Source: Paenibacillus sp. FSL M7-0420
GTDB lineage: Bacteria > Bacillota > Bacilli > Paenibacillales > Paenibacillaceae
Assembly (NCBI RefSeq): GCF_038002345.1
Contig: NZ_JBBOCJ010000001.1
Span: forward strand, 2,542,001 to 2,606,000
DNA: 64,000 nt
Direction of reading: 5' to 3'
This document shows positions 9,852-18,913 of this stretch, one piece after another. Position 1 is the first letter of the stretch. Every line of letters starts with the position of its first letter. The notes beneath the pieces were generated by a model. It did not search any database, was not told the origin of the DNA, and was given only the letters and a program-made list of their open reading frames with translations. Position numbers and translations under genes: made by a program.

Positions 9852-9987
9852 CGCGTCCGCAAAGCAGCCAGAAGCCGAACCCCCGCAGGCACCACGCCCC
9901 CACTCACAACGGCAATTCCGCTGCCGCTTTGCAAGCAAGCGTTTTCTTTTTATGAATTTTCAGGGGGGAAGACCTATATTCTATGAA

Positions 9988-10015
9988 TTGTAAGCGCATT
10001 CTGAAAACGTATAAT
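9988..10015 (+). promoter_or_regulatory. Promoter with overlapping cre (CcpA) site for transporter module A
   Basis: A -35 box TTGTAA (9988-9993) and a -10 box TATAAT (10010-10015) are separated by 16 bp. The 15-mer TTGTAAGCGCATTCT at 9988-10002 matches the Bacillus cre consensus WTGNAANCGNWNNCW at every fixed position and covers the -35 box. CcpA binding there would block the promoter, giving catabolite repression. The binding protein gene starts 65 bp after the -10 box. Confidence 0.72.
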
Positions 10016-10079
10016 TAAAGTTGTCACCAGGAGAAATTAGAAGCATAAGCGATTAGCCAAAAAGGGGAGGCATAACAAC

Positions 10080-11762
10080 ATGCACAAAACGGCAAAACGT
10101 TCAGCAGCAGCCGCTGCGGCCGGTGTATTAGCACTCACACTGGCACTGACAGGCTGTGGATCAAGCAATAATACCAGCAGCACAGGTACCAAGGATACCG
10201 CCACTGGAGGAAACGCCAGCCCGGCAGCAGCCGGAGACGACACGGCTCCGGTAACGTTCTCGGTATTCATGAACGGTCCCGGACAACAGCCAACGCCTGA
10301 CAATAAGATTCTGAAGCTGATTAAGGACGAGACTGGAATCAGCTTCAACCAGGAATTCCTGGTCGGCGATCTGCAGCAGAAGCTGGGTGTCATGATTGCC
10401 GGAGGCGACTACCCGGACATCCTGTCGGGTGACGACAAATTAATCAACGCCAAGGCGTACATTCCGCTTGAGGATCTGATTGAGAAATACGCTCCCAACC
10501 TGAAGAAGCATTATGGTGCGGTCTGGAACCAGATCAAGGATGAGAGTGACGGACATATCTATGTACTGCCAAGCTATGGCGTCTATCAAGGTAAAATTAC
10601 CGAGCCTACTTATCAGGGACCAGGCTTCTGGCTGCAAAAAGGTGTGCTTGAGGAAATGGGCTACCCTACTCCCAAGACCCTGGATGAGTATTTCGATATC
10701 ATTGCCAAATATAAAGAAAAACACCCGGACATGATCGGGTTCGAATCACTCAACTTTGACTGGCGCGTGTTCCCGCTGCAGAATCCCCCAGAGCATCTGT
10801 CGGGGCATCCGAATGACGGGGCCGTTATTGTAGATAACAATGTAGCACAGATTTTTGCCGACAAGGATATCTCCAAGACCTATTACAAAAAGCTTAATGA
10901 GATTAACGCTCAAGGCTTGATGGATAAAGAAGCCTTCGTCCAGAACTATGACCAGTATCTGGCCAAAGTAGCAAGCGGTAAGGTCATCGGGATGTTCGAC
11001 CAGCACTGGAACTTCCAGGACGGCGAGAAATCTCTGATCTCCCAAGGCAAGCTGGAAAATACGTATATCGGCTTCCCTCTGCTCTATCCGGGCGCAGAAG
11101 AATGGTATCGTGACCGCGGAGCGGTCGGTACCAACCGCGGATTCGGAATTTCGATCAATGCCAAGGACCCTGTCCGCATTATCAAATTCTGGGATAAGAT
11201 GATTACCGAGGATTGGCAGAAGACGCTTCAATGGGGCGTGAAAGGCGAAGATTATGAAGTGAACGCAGACGGCTCCTTCTACCGTACACCTGAGCAACGG
11301 GCCAATGCAGATCAGACCAGCTGGCAGGTTGCTAACAAAATCTCAGGGATGTTCGGTTACATGCCTAAGATTCAAGGTACGTACAGCGACGGTAACGCAG
11401 CAGATGCCGGTACACAGCCTCAGGAATTCTTCGACAGCCTGAAGCCTTACGACCAGAAGATTCTGAAGGCGTACAACAAGAAATCATGGTCCGAATTCTT
11501 CAAGGAACCAAAAGAAAACAATATCTACTTCCCTGCGTATTCCATCGTGCTTAAGGATGGTTCACCTGCACAGCTCGCACAGTCCAAACTGAATGACCTC
11601 ATGATTAAGTATTTGCCGAAAGCCATTATGGCCAGCCCTGCTGAGTTCGACGGCGTGTGGCAGGATTATGTGGACAGAATCCACAAGCTGGACATCAAGG
11701 CCTATGAAGACCGGATGAATGAAGGCATTCAGCAGCGTATCGAAAAATGGAGCGTTAAATAA
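10080..11762 (+). CDS. Extracellular sugar-binding lipoprotein of an LplA-type ABC importer (module A)
   Basis: A 560-residue substrate-binding protein. The signal peptide ends in the lipobox LTGC at about residue 24, followed by a Ser/Thr/Gly-rich linker. The mature part has LKLIKDETGISF and VMIAGGDYPDIL, both typical of the LplA/YtcQ group. These capture oligosaccharides outside the membrane for paired LplB/YtcP permeases. AGGGGAGG lies 9 nt before the ATG. Two permease genes follow after a stem-loop. The GH10/GH43 genes downstream suggest a xylo-oligosaccharide or aldouronate ligand (inference). It is more diverged from the module B and C binding proteins than those two are from each other. 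Confidence 0.93.
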   Translation: MHKTAKRSAAAAAAGVLALTLALTGCGSSNNTSSTGTKDTATGGNASPAAAGDDTAPVTFSVFMNGPGQQPTPDNKILKLIKDETGISFNQEFLVGDLQQKLGVMIAGGDYPDILSGDDKLINAKAYIPLEDLIEKYAPNLKKHYGAVWNQIKDESDGHIYVLPSYGVYQGKITEPTYQGPGFWLQKGVLEEMGYPTPKTLDEYFDIIAKYKEKHPDMIGFESLNFDWRVFPLQNPPEHLSGHPNDGAVIVDNNVAQIFADKDISKTYYKKLNEINAQGLMDKEAFVQNYDQYLAKVASGKVIGMFDQHWNFQDGEKSLISQGKLENTYIGFPLLYPGAEEWYRDRGAVGTNRGFGISINAKDPVRIIKFWDKMITEDWQKTLQWGVKGEDYEVNADGSFYRTPEQRANADQTSWQVANKISGMFGYMPKIQGTYSDGNAADAGTQPQEFFDSLKPYDQKILKAYNKKSWSEFFKEPKENNIYFPAYSIVLKDGSPAQLAQSKLNDLMIKYLPKAIMASPAEFDGVWQDYVDRIHKLDIKAYEDRMNEGIQQRIEKWSVK

Positions 11763-11782
11763 ACCATTCAATACAGAAGTAG

Positions 11783-11811
11783 GAGCGGGAAATGCTGTTT
11801 CCCGCTCTTCC
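11783..11811 (+). terminator. Stem-loop between binding protein and permease genes (module A)
   Basis: A 10-bp perfect stem (GAGCGGGAAA at 11783-11792 with TTTCCCGCTC at 11798-11807), a 5-nt loop and then TTCCTAAA. It sits 20 bp after the binding protein stop codon. It could be a partial terminator or an mRNA 3'-end stabiliser that makes the binding protein more abundant than the permeases. Confidence 0.7.
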
Positions 11812-11873
11812 TAAATAGGACTGCGTGAATAGGACAACGTGGAGAGAATGATTTTTACAGGAGGGAATACAAC

Positions 11874-12860
11874 ATGTCTGATGCCGTACTGGACAAACAG
11901 GTCAAAAAACAGAAGACCCGAAAAAGCAAAATCGATCCGGAAATCGGTGTGGAACTCAGCTGGAAAACACTGAAAACACAGAAACAGCTTATTTTTATGT
12001 CCGTGCCCATTGCACTCTATCTGATAATCTTCAACTATGTTCCCATCTGGGGCTGGCTTATGGCCTTTCAGAATTACCGCCCGGCGGTGTCCTTCGGCCA
12101 GCAGGAATGGGTAGGCTTGCAGCAGTTCAAGTTTTTATTCTCTGATGATACCTTTATGCTGGTGCTTCGCAATACCATTGCGATGAGTTTTATCAACCTT
12201 GTACTGGGTACGGTTACGGCTATCGGTTTGGCTCTGCTGCTGAATGAGATCAAGCTCAAGTTCTTCAAGCGCGCGGTTCAGTCGATTTCTTATTTGCCGC
12301 ACTTTCTGTCCATGGTTATCGCTGCGGGGATTGTGTCCACTTCACTCTCCATCGATGGCGGGATTGTCAATGTCGTTCTAATGAAGCTTCACCTGATTAA
12401 AGATCCGATTATGTGGCTGAGTGAAGGGAAATACTTCTGGGGCATTATCGGGGCATCGAACGTGTGGAAAGAGGTGGGCTGGGGGACGATTATCTATCTG
12501 GCTGCTATTACCTCCATCGATCCTTCCCTGTACGAGGCAGCTTCCATTGACGGCGCGAAACGTTTTCAAAAGATGCGTTATATCACGCTTCCGGGAATTA
12601 AGGCTACATTCGTTATTTTGCTGATTATGAACATTGGACATATTCTCGATGCCGGCTTCGAGCTTCAATATCTGCTGGGCAACGGACTTACGGTGGACTA
12701 TTCGCAAACCATTGATATCTTTGTAGTGAAGTATGGTCTGGCTATGGGGAACTACTCGCTGGCTACGGCGGCAGGGATCTTCAAAACGATTGTCAGTGTC
12801 ATTCTCGTATTCATCGCAAACAATGTCGCAAAACGCCTCGGCGAAGAGCGATTACTATAG
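11874..12860 (+). CDS. ABC sugar importer permease, LplB type (module A)
   Basis: A 328-residue inner-membrane permease, first of the pair. A cytoplasmic Lys-rich N-terminus is followed by six predicted membrane segments, the first around VPIALYLIIFNYVPIWGW. The EAA loop that docks on the ATPase reads EAASIDGAKRFQKMRYITLPG. AGGAGGG precedes the ATG. It is followed 14 bp later by its partner permease. No ATPase gene is linked. Confidence 0.94.
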   Translation: MSDAVLDKQVKKQKTRKSKIDPEIGVELSWKTLKTQKQLIFMSVPIALYLIIFNYVPIWGWLMAFQNYRPAVSFGQQEWVGLQQFKFLFSDDTFMLVLRNTIAMSFINLVLGTVTAIGLALLLNEIKLKFFKRAVQSISYLPHFLSMVIAAGIVSTSLSIDGGIVNVVLMKLHLIKDPIMWLSEGKYFWGIIGASNVWKEVGWGTIIYLAAITSIDPSLYEAASIDGAKRFQKMRYITLPGIKATFVILLIMNIGHILDAGFELQYLLGNGLTVDYSQTIDIFVVKYGLAMGNYSLATAAGIFKTIVSVILVFIANNVAKRLGEERLL

Positions 12861-12874
12861 AGGAGGAAGCCCAT

Positions 12875-13786
12875 ATGAAAGCCGGGACCAAAGGTTCAAG
12901 CCGGATTGAGCCGGTTGTATTTCATACATTCAACACGATATTTATGCTCTTTGTGGTTACTGTCACGCTCTATCCGTTCCTCCAGACGCTGGCGGTATCT
13001 TTCAATGACGGCAGTGACACGCTTACCGGGGGAATCTACCTCTGGCCCCGTGTATGGACGCTGGAGAATTACCGGGCGGTCTTTATATCAGGAACGATCT
13101 ATCATGCCGCATTTATCTCGGTCTCCCGTACGATTATCTCAACGGTGCTCGGTGTATTCCTTACAACAATGCTCGCTTATGCACTGGCGCAGCCGCAATA
13201 TATTTTCCGCAAAAAGATCGGCCTGCTGTTCATCCTGACCATGTACTTCAACGCCGGGCTGATTCCGAACTACTTCCTGATCAAGAATATGGGCCTGCTG
13301 CATAACTTCATGGTCTATATCCTGCCGAGTCTGGTGAGTGCGTTCAACCTGATTATCATGCGGACGTATATCCGCGGGCTTCCGTTCAGCCTTACCGAAT
13401 CGGCGAAGATTGACGGGGCGGGAGAATTCAGGATTTTCTGGAAAATCATCTTCCCGCTCTGTACGCCTGTACTGGCAACTGTCGCACTGTTCATTGCGGT
13501 AGGCTCATGGAATTCCTGGTTTGACACATTCCTGTATGCCTCCTCGGATATCAAGCTCAGCACGCTGCAATACGAAATGATGAAGATGCTCGGCTCCATT
13601 ATGAGTGCGAACAATGATCCGTCGATGCTGGCGGGAGGCCAGAACAATCAGGTCCAGTCGCTGGTTACGCCAGCCTCCATGCGTTCAGCCATTACGATCG
13701 TTACAGCAGTTCCGATTCTGTTCGTCTACCCTTTCTTGCAGAAGTATTTCGTGGTAGGATTGAACCTGGGTAGCGTAAAAGAGTAA
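12875..13786 (+). CDS. ABC sugar importer permease, YtcP/AraQ type (module A)
   Basis: A 303-residue second permease. Hydrophobic segments begin at FNTIFMLFVVTVTLYPF, and the EAA-type loop is ESAKIDGAGEFRIFWKIIFP. The C-terminus IPILFVYPFLQKYFVVGLNLGSVKE is typical of the YtcP/LplC group. GAGGAGG lies before the ATG, and the gene follows its partner after 14 bp. A terminator-like hairpin at 13826 separates it from the regulator genes. Confidence 0.94.
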   Translation: MKAGTKGSSRIEPVVFHTFNTIFMLFVVTVTLYPFLQTLAVSFNDGSDTLTGGIYLWPRVWTLENYRAVFISGTIYHAAFISVSRTIISTVLGVFLTTMLAYALAQPQYIFRKKIGLLFILTMYFNAGLIPNYFLIKNMGLLHNFMVYILPSLVSAFNLIIMRTYIRGLPFSLTESAKIDGAGEFRIFWKIIFPLCTPVLATVALFIAVGSWNSWFDTFLYASSDIKLSTLQYEMMKMLGSIMSANNDPSMLAGGQNNQVQSLVTPASMRSAITIVTAVPILFVYPFLQKYFVVGLNLGSVKE

Positions 13787-13825
13787 TTGTCACTACGTAT
13801 TATATAAGGAAAATATGTATACTAT

Positions 13826-13857
13826 AACCGTTTCGGGTACAGCCGAAGCGGTTTCTC
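13826..13857 (+). terminator. Stem-loop after module A permeases
   Basis: An 11-bp stem (AACCGTTTCGG at 13826-13836 with CCGAAGCGGTT at 13843-13853, one G-U pair) with a 6-nt loop and only a short T run (TTTC). It lies inside the region an upstream ORF start (13815) would use, which argues for the later response regulator start at 13917. Confidence 0.6.
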
Positions 13858-13916
13858 CTGTTCCATCACGGGGAGTCCTGCCGGGCTCCAACTACTTATA
13901 TAAAGATGGTGATTCC

Positions 13917-15449
13917 ATGCTTAAGGTACTGTTTGCCGACGATGAGCCGATTATGCTGGAGGGGCTGCGCTTTCTGGTCGACTGGAAGGCACTCAACTAT
14001 GAAGTATGCGGCGAGGCGCTGGACGGGGAGGATGCGCTGCAGCTGATTCACAACACCCGTCCTGATCTGGTCATCACCGATGTGCGCATGCCGGTCATTG
14101 ACGGCCTTGAGCTCATTCGAAGAGCCTCTGAAGGCGATTGCCGTCCGAAGTTTATTATTTTTAGCGGCTATGCTGACTTTGAGTATGCCAAGCGGGCTCT
14201 GAAATACGGAGTCTCCAACTATTTGACCAAGCCTCTGGATGAAAAGGAGCTGACGGAGGCGCTCCATACAGTAACCGAACAGATTCTTAAAGAACACAAG
14301 GCCTCCTCGCGGCGTGACGCGCTCTCGGCTCTGATGCAGGAGGATACGGTATCCCGGCTCCTGATGCGGGAGAATTCGCAGGAGGAGCAGGAGAAGGGCC
14401 TGAATATGCTGGGGATCGGCCCTGCCTTCCGGCTATGCTGTGTCCTGGTCCATGGAGCCGCGCCGGACAGCCTGCAAATGCGTAAGCAGGTCGCCGCCAT
14501 GAGCGGCAAGGAGCCGCTGCGCGGCATTTCAGTCTATCCGTTCACCGCAGGCAGCGGGAAGCACGGGTATCTGCTGGTGTCACCCCAGGAAGGGCCGGGG
14601 CTTGACCGGACACTGCTTACCCGGTGGATGGAGGAGATGCGGCCGCTGTACACCACGCCGGTCTTTTTCGCGGCAAGTCTCCAGCATCAGGGCAAGGAGG
14701 CTCTGAATACGGCATACCGTGAGGCGCTGGCTGCTGAGCTGTGCAGGCACGATACCACGGGCGGCGAGGCCGCCGGCTTCTTCGAGAAGCAGGATAAGAC
14801 GCAGATGGCCATGCTTCCGGCAGAGCTGAGACGTTCGCTGCTGCAATCTGTCACCGAAGGGAAGGCTGAACATCTTACTGCGCAGCTTGGCGAGGTGTTC
14901 AAGATTTTCTCGGCGGAGGTGGCTTCGAGCTCCTGGATCGATGCTTTTCTGGCCAATATCAAAGCAGAGCTGCTACGTGAAATTACCGCCAGAGGGGGAG
15001 ACTATGCACAGTGGGTGCAGAAATGGTTCCCGTCACGGCATACGGCCAATTGTCTGCCGCTGCTTGAGCGTCAGATCGAGGAGGAGCTGTGTGAGGCTGC
15101 CGAGTGGTTCGCAGCGGCTGCGGACGGCAGGGCGGAGGATCAGATCGTGGCCGCAGCGATCGAGTATGTCCGCGGGCATTATCAGGAGAAGCTGAAGCTG
15201 CAGGATATTGCGAAGCATCTGCATGTGAATTCCGCCTACCTGGGGCAACGGTTCAAGAAACACTACGGCAGCTCTTTTAACGACTATCTTCATGAATTCC
15301 GCATTGAAGAAGCCAAGAAGCTGCTGCGCCGGACCGATATGGGGATTTCCGATATCTCAAGCAGAGTGGGCTATTCAGACGCTGATGTGTTCGCCGCCAA
15401 GTTCAAGGCGCTTAACGGAGTTACACCTTCCGTGTACAAGAAGAGTTGA
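13917..15449 (+). CDS. YesN-type response regulator with AraC-like DNA-binding domain (module A, first)
   Basis: A 510-residue regulator. The receiver domain (residues 1-120) has the acidic pair in FADDEP, the phospho-acceptor D55 in LVITDVRMP and K105 in YLTKPLD. The central region is unassigned. The C-terminal AraC helix-turn-helix pair (about 410-510) includes LQDIAKHLHVNSAYLGQRFKK and ISDISSRVGYSDADVFAAKF. It should be phosphorylated by the kinase at 15474 and act on the transporter and hydrolase genes. The start is ATG 13917, with only a weak GGTGAT ribosome site; the in-frame ATG at 13815 precedes a terminator-like hairpin. Confidence 0.9.
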   Translation: MLKVLFADDEPIMLEGLRFLVDWKALNYEVCGEALDGEDALQLIHNTRPDLVITDVRMPVIDGLELIRRASEGDCRPKFIIFSGYADFEYAKRALKYGVSNYLTKPLDEKELTEALHTVTEQILKEHKASSRRDALSALMQEDTVSRLLMRENSQEEQEKGLNMLGIGPAFRLCCVLVHGAAPDSLQMRKQVAAMSGKEPLRGISVYPFTAGSGKHGYLLVSPQEGPGLDRTLLTRWMEEMRPLYTTPVFFAASLQHQGKEALNTAYREALAAELCRHDTTGGEAAGFFEKQDKTQMAMLPAELRRSLLQSVTEGKAEHLTAQLGEVFKIFSAEVASSSWIDAFLANIKAELLREITARGGDYAQWVQKWFPSRHTANCLPLLERQIEEELCEAAEWFAAAADGRAEDQIVAAAIEYVRGHYQEKLKLQDIAKHLHVNSAYLGQRFKKHYGSSFNDYLHEFRIEEAKKLLRRTDMGISDISSRVGYSDADVFAAKFKALNGVTPSVYKKS

Positions 15450-15473
15450 TTCAGGAGGAAGGAGGGGGCGTGC

Positions 15474-17282
15474 ATGAAGAATAACCGGAAGCCATCTGCC
15501 TTCATCAATGATATTCCGCTTAAATACAAGTTTTTGTTTATCTACTTACTGTGTGTGCTCGTCCCTATACTTAGCATCAATGCCCTCTTTTATGTGCAGA
15601 TCAGCCGTAATGTGGAGGCACGGGAGAGGGAGAATCTGGAGATATCAGTAGACCGGGTGGCCTATGACCTGATGCAGATCGTGAACGAATGCGTGGCGAT
15701 CAGCAACACGGTGGCTGCGGACCGGCCCTATATGGAAATGATGGATTACGCCTACCCGGATAATGAGGCATATTATGATGCCTATAATGATTCACTGAAG
15801 GATAAGCTGCGGCAGTACAGCACGCTCCACTCCTATATTTCCTGGATGGGGATATACACCTCTAATCCGACGATCCAGAATGGCAACAGCTACTTCATTC
15901 TATCGTACGCGGATAAGCAGAGTGAATGGTACCGCAAAATCTCAAGCAGTACAGGTAAGGTGCTGCTGACTTCTTATCAGGGAACCAACCCGCTGAATCC
16001 GCCGCAGCAGGAGGTGCTGGTCAGCCTGATCCGCAAGCTGGATAACTTCACGGGCCAGCCCTACACGAAATATCTGAGGATTGATCTGCGGCTGAGCAAT
16101 GTACAGGAGCTGTTCCAGAAGGAGCGTGACTATCTGGATTTCAAGCTGCTGGACGAGAAGAACCGGGTTGTGCTGGACTCGAACCGTTCCTTCTCCTCGC
16201 TGGATGCGAGTGCCCTGCTGAATGTGGACACCAGCCTTGACCAGCCGCCCAAGCAGATTGTCCGGGCGCTGAGCAGTGCGGCCTACACCAAGGGCTGGCG
16301 GCTGGTCGGAACGCCGGAAGGGCGCAAGATCAACCATGAGATGGAACGCGCGCTCAGGAACTCGCTGATTCTGGTGCTGCTGACGATCATCATTCCCACT
16401 CTGCTCATGATCGTGATTATACGCTCCTACAATCTGCGGGTACGGCTGCTCTACAAGCATATGAAGCTGGTCAAATATGAACAATTCGAGAGCATTGATA
16501 TGTATGAGGGGAAGGATGAGATCGGCGGTCTGATCCGCAGCTTCAATCTGATGACCGGCAAAATCCGCAATCTGATCAATGATGTCTACAAGCTGGAGAT
16601 CCAGAAGAAGGATCTGGAGCTGGAGCGGGTACGGGCGGAGCTGAAATATCTGGAGAGTCAGGTAGACCCTCATTTCCTTTTTAATACGCTTAATGCGATC
16701 CTGGTCATCTGTAAGAAGTATAAATATGAACAGGTTACCGATGTCATCCGCAATCTGGCCCTGATTATGCGCAGGCTGCTGAGCTGGAAGGATGATCTGA
16801 TTACGGTGGAGGAGGAGGTATCCTTCATCGAGATGTATCTGCAGATTGAGAAGTTCCGCTTCCAGAACCGGTTCTCTTATGTGCTGGATATTGCGCCTGA
16901 GGTGCTGAACTGCCGGATTCCCAAGATGAGTATACAGGCTCTGGTGGAGAATTCCTGCAAGCATGGCCTGCAATCGGTCAAATGGGCCAGGGAAATTCAC
17001 GTGTCCGCTTCGCGCAATGAGACAGGTCTGCTGATTGTGGTGACTGATAACGGCAAAGGAATCGAGAAGGAGAAGCTGGAATGGATCAAGTCCCATCTGG
17101 AGACAGAGGAGGATACAGGACAGAATGTTGGCCTCCGCAATGTGTATAAACGCCTCATGCTGTACTATAACGGCAGAGCCGAGTTCAGTATTGAGAGCAC
17201 CGAATACGAACGGACGGTCATCACCATCCAGATTCCGGGGGACCTGAGTCTGGTTCCGGGAGAGGAGGGTGCTCATGTATAA
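15474..17282 (+). CDS. YesM-type sensor histidine kinase (module A)
   Basis: A 602-residue membrane kinase. The first membrane segment is around YKFLFIYLLCVLVPILSINA. An extracellular sensor domain of about 250 residues follows, then a second membrane segment (SLILVLLTIIIPTLLMIVII). Next come a HAMP-like linker and the His_kinase motif with phospho-acceptor H400 in QVDPHFLFN. The ATPase domain has LVENSCKHG and VTDNGKGIEKE. A GGAGG site precedes ATG 15474. Its end overlaps the next response regulator by 8 nt. The kinase thus sits between two response regulators. Confidence 0.94.
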   Translation: MKNNRKPSAFINDIPLKYKFLFIYLLCVLVPILSINALFYVQISRNVEARERENLEISVDRVAYDLMQIVNECVAISNTVAADRPYMEMMDYAYPDNEAYYDAYNDSLKDKLRQYSTLHSYISWMGIYTSNPTIQNGNSYFILSYADKQSEWYRKISSSTGKVLLTSYQGTNPLNPPQQEVLVSLIRKLDNFTGQPYTKYLRIDLRLSNVQELFQKERDYLDFKLLDEKNRVVLDSNRSFSSLDASALLNVDTSLDQPPKQIVRALSSAAYTKGWRLVGTPEGRKINHEMERALRNSLILVLLTIIIPTLLMIVIIRSYNLRVRLLYKHMKLVKYEQFESIDMYEGKDEIGGLIRSFNLMTGKIRNLINDVYKLEIQKKDLELERVRAELKYLESQVDPHFLFNTLNAILVICKKYKYEQVTDVIRNLALIMRRLLSWKDDLITVEEEVSFIEMYLQIEKFRFQNRFSYVLDIAPEVLNCRIPKMSIQALVENSCKHGLQSVKWAREIHVSASRNETGLLIVVTDNGKGIEKEKLEWIKSHLETEEDTGQNVGLRNVYKRLMLYYNGRAEFSIESTEYERTVITIQIPGDLSLVPGEEGAHV

Positions 17283-18795
17283 AGTAGTGCTTGCAGATGA
17301 TGAGACGATTGCCTTAGAGGGGCTGCAGACACTGACCGACTGGGAGGAGCTGGGCTTCGAGGTATGCGGCGCCTGTGAGAACGGGGAGGAAGCGCTGGCT
17401 GCCATTATACGAAGCTCGCCCGATCTTGTGATTACGGATATCCGCATGCCCGAGATTGACGGGCTTGAGCTGATCCGGCGCGTACGCAGCCTTGATATGG
17501 AGCAGCCGGTCTTCATCGTGCTCAGCGGCTACGGCGAATTTGAATATGCCAGAACAGCCATCCGTTACGGGGTAAGGCATTACCTGCTGAAGCCGGTTAT
17601 GGATGCGGAATGGGATAAGCTGCTTACAGACATTACGGATGAGCTGGAGCTGCGCCTTAAGCAGACCATGCAGCAGAGTATGCTGTCCAGCCGTCTGCTG
17701 CCGCTTGCCATTGCGCGCATGCTTGAGGGACACTGGGCAGAGCCGGATGAGGAAGCTGCTGAGCAGATGGACCGCCTGGATGAGGCGGCTTCGGGGTGGA
17801 CGTATGTGCATGTGGAGGGCAACAGCAGCCGGATTACGGAGCTGTGCCGGGAGCTGGCCGGACCGGCCGGTGCGTTGCTCATTGATCTGCCCGGGGATCA
17901 GGCCGGGCTGGTCGTGGAGAGCTCGGGGGCGGCGGCAGGGCTGGCGGAGCAGCTATACGCCGGGCTGACCCATAGCGGAGTAAAGGGTTCGGTCAGCATC
18001 GGGCCAAGTGTGCGGTCTCTCCGCGAGCTGCCGGTCTCCTACCGCGAAGCGGCAGACGCTGCGGCCCGCCACTACTTCTATTCGGACGGGTGCGGTCCGG
18101 TGGATTCGGCCAGTGAAGCCGAGGGACACGTGAATTACACGCTTCCTTCCGCAGAGCTGATTGAAGAGATCATCAGCGCAGTGGAGCGGCTGCAGGAGCA
18201 TAAGGCTGCGGAGAAGCTGGGCGAATTGTTCCGCAGGTTCAAGGAGAACCGGACAGATCCGGGAGTCGTCCAGATGACGGGCATGGATATCATGCTGCGG
18301 AGCATGGAGCTGCTGAAAGAATTCGGGGGCGCGGACGATCAGTGGATCGGCACGCTTGATTTTTTCAGAACCGAGCCGAGGTCCCTGGAAGCTCTGCAGG
18401 TCACCCTGGAGACGGCGCTCTCCACCAGTATGAACTATATCCGCCAGCACAAGGAGCGTAACTCCGAGCATCCGCTGACCCGCGTGGAATGCTTCCTGCG
18501 GGATCATTATTCGGAGCATCTGACGGTGAAAGAGATTGCAGAGCATTTCTATATCAATCCGGTGTATCTGGGCCAGGCCTTCATCAAAAAGCACGGCATC
18601 AGCATTCTGGAGTACATTCATAATTTGCGGATCGAAGCAGCCAAGAAGCGGCTGATTGACACTCACGATACGGTCAGAAGCATTGTGGAGAGCGTCGGTT
18701 ACGTGCACTATCATCACTTCTTAAGAGAGTTCGAGAAACGGACCGCACTCAAGCCGGTGGCCTTCCGGGAACAGGCCCAGTCCGGACAAGGATAG
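17275..18795 (+). CDS. YesN-type response regulator with AraC-like domain (module A, second)
   Basis: A 506-residue regulator. The receiver has LADDET, D55 in LVITDIRMP and K106 in YLLKPV. The C-terminal AraC domain has VKEIAEHFYINPVYLGQAFIKK and VRSIVESVGYVHYHHFLREF. ATG 17275 lies about 5 nt after GAGGAGGGT; a GTG two codons earlier is less well placed. It overlaps the kinase gene by 8 nt, so the two are coupled. It differs clearly from the first regulator outside the receiver core, so the two probably have different targets (inference). Confidence 0.92.
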   Translation: MYKVVLADDETIALEGLQTLTDWEELGFEVCGACENGEEALAAIIRSSPDLVITDIRMPEIDGLELIRRVRSLDMEQPVFIVLSGYGEFEYARTAIRYGVRHYLLKPVMDAEWDKLLTDITDELELRLKQTMQQSMLSSRLLPLAIARMLEGHWAEPDEEAAEQMDRLDEAASGWTYVHVEGNSSRITELCRELAGPAGALLIDLPGDQAGLVVESSGAAAGLAEQLYAGLTHSGVKGSVSIGPSVRSLRELPVSYREAADAAARHYFYSDGCGPVDSASEAEGHVNYTLPSAELIEEIISAVERLQEHKAAEKLGELFRRFKENRTDPGVVQMTGMDIMLRSMELLKEFGGADDQWIGTLDFFRTEPRSLEALQVTLETALSTSMNYIRQHKERNSEHPLTRVECFLRDHYSEHLTVKEIAEHFYINPVYLGQAFIKKHGISILEYIHNLRIEAAKKRLIDTHDTVRSIVESVGYVHYHHFLREFEKRTALKPVAFREQAQSGQG

Positions 18796-18838
18796 GGTAT
18801 CCATTTATTTATTAGGGTCCAAGTCTTTACTATGGTGA

Positions 18839-18866
18839 TGGAAAACGCATACAAATGCGTTATGAT
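18839..18866 (+). promoter_or_regulatory. Promoter/operator region of the GH10 xylanase gene
   Basis: The inverted repeat AACGCAT-ACAA-ATGCGTT (18844-18861) directly abuts a -10-like TATGAT (18861-18866). The 15-mer TGGAAAACGCATACA (18839-18853) matches the cre consensus with one mismatch, so CcpA control is possible. No clear -35 box is seen. Confidence 0.45.
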
Positions 18867-18913
18867 AGAGAGAGTTGTCCAAAAATGTTATCAACTACAG
18901 GAGGTTAGCAAAG

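Noticed and set aside
9251..9934. Long reverse-strand open frame through array 1 with repeated NVIGFSITFGP
   Set aside because: It arises because 51 is divisible by three and the unit lacks stops; overlapping plus-strand frames are open as well, and no ribosome site or conserved codon pattern supports translation.
15942..17516. 524-codon reverse ORF opposite the kinase gene
   Set aside because: It overlaps the catalytic part of a clear YesM kinase and the next regulator; its translation is low-complexity.
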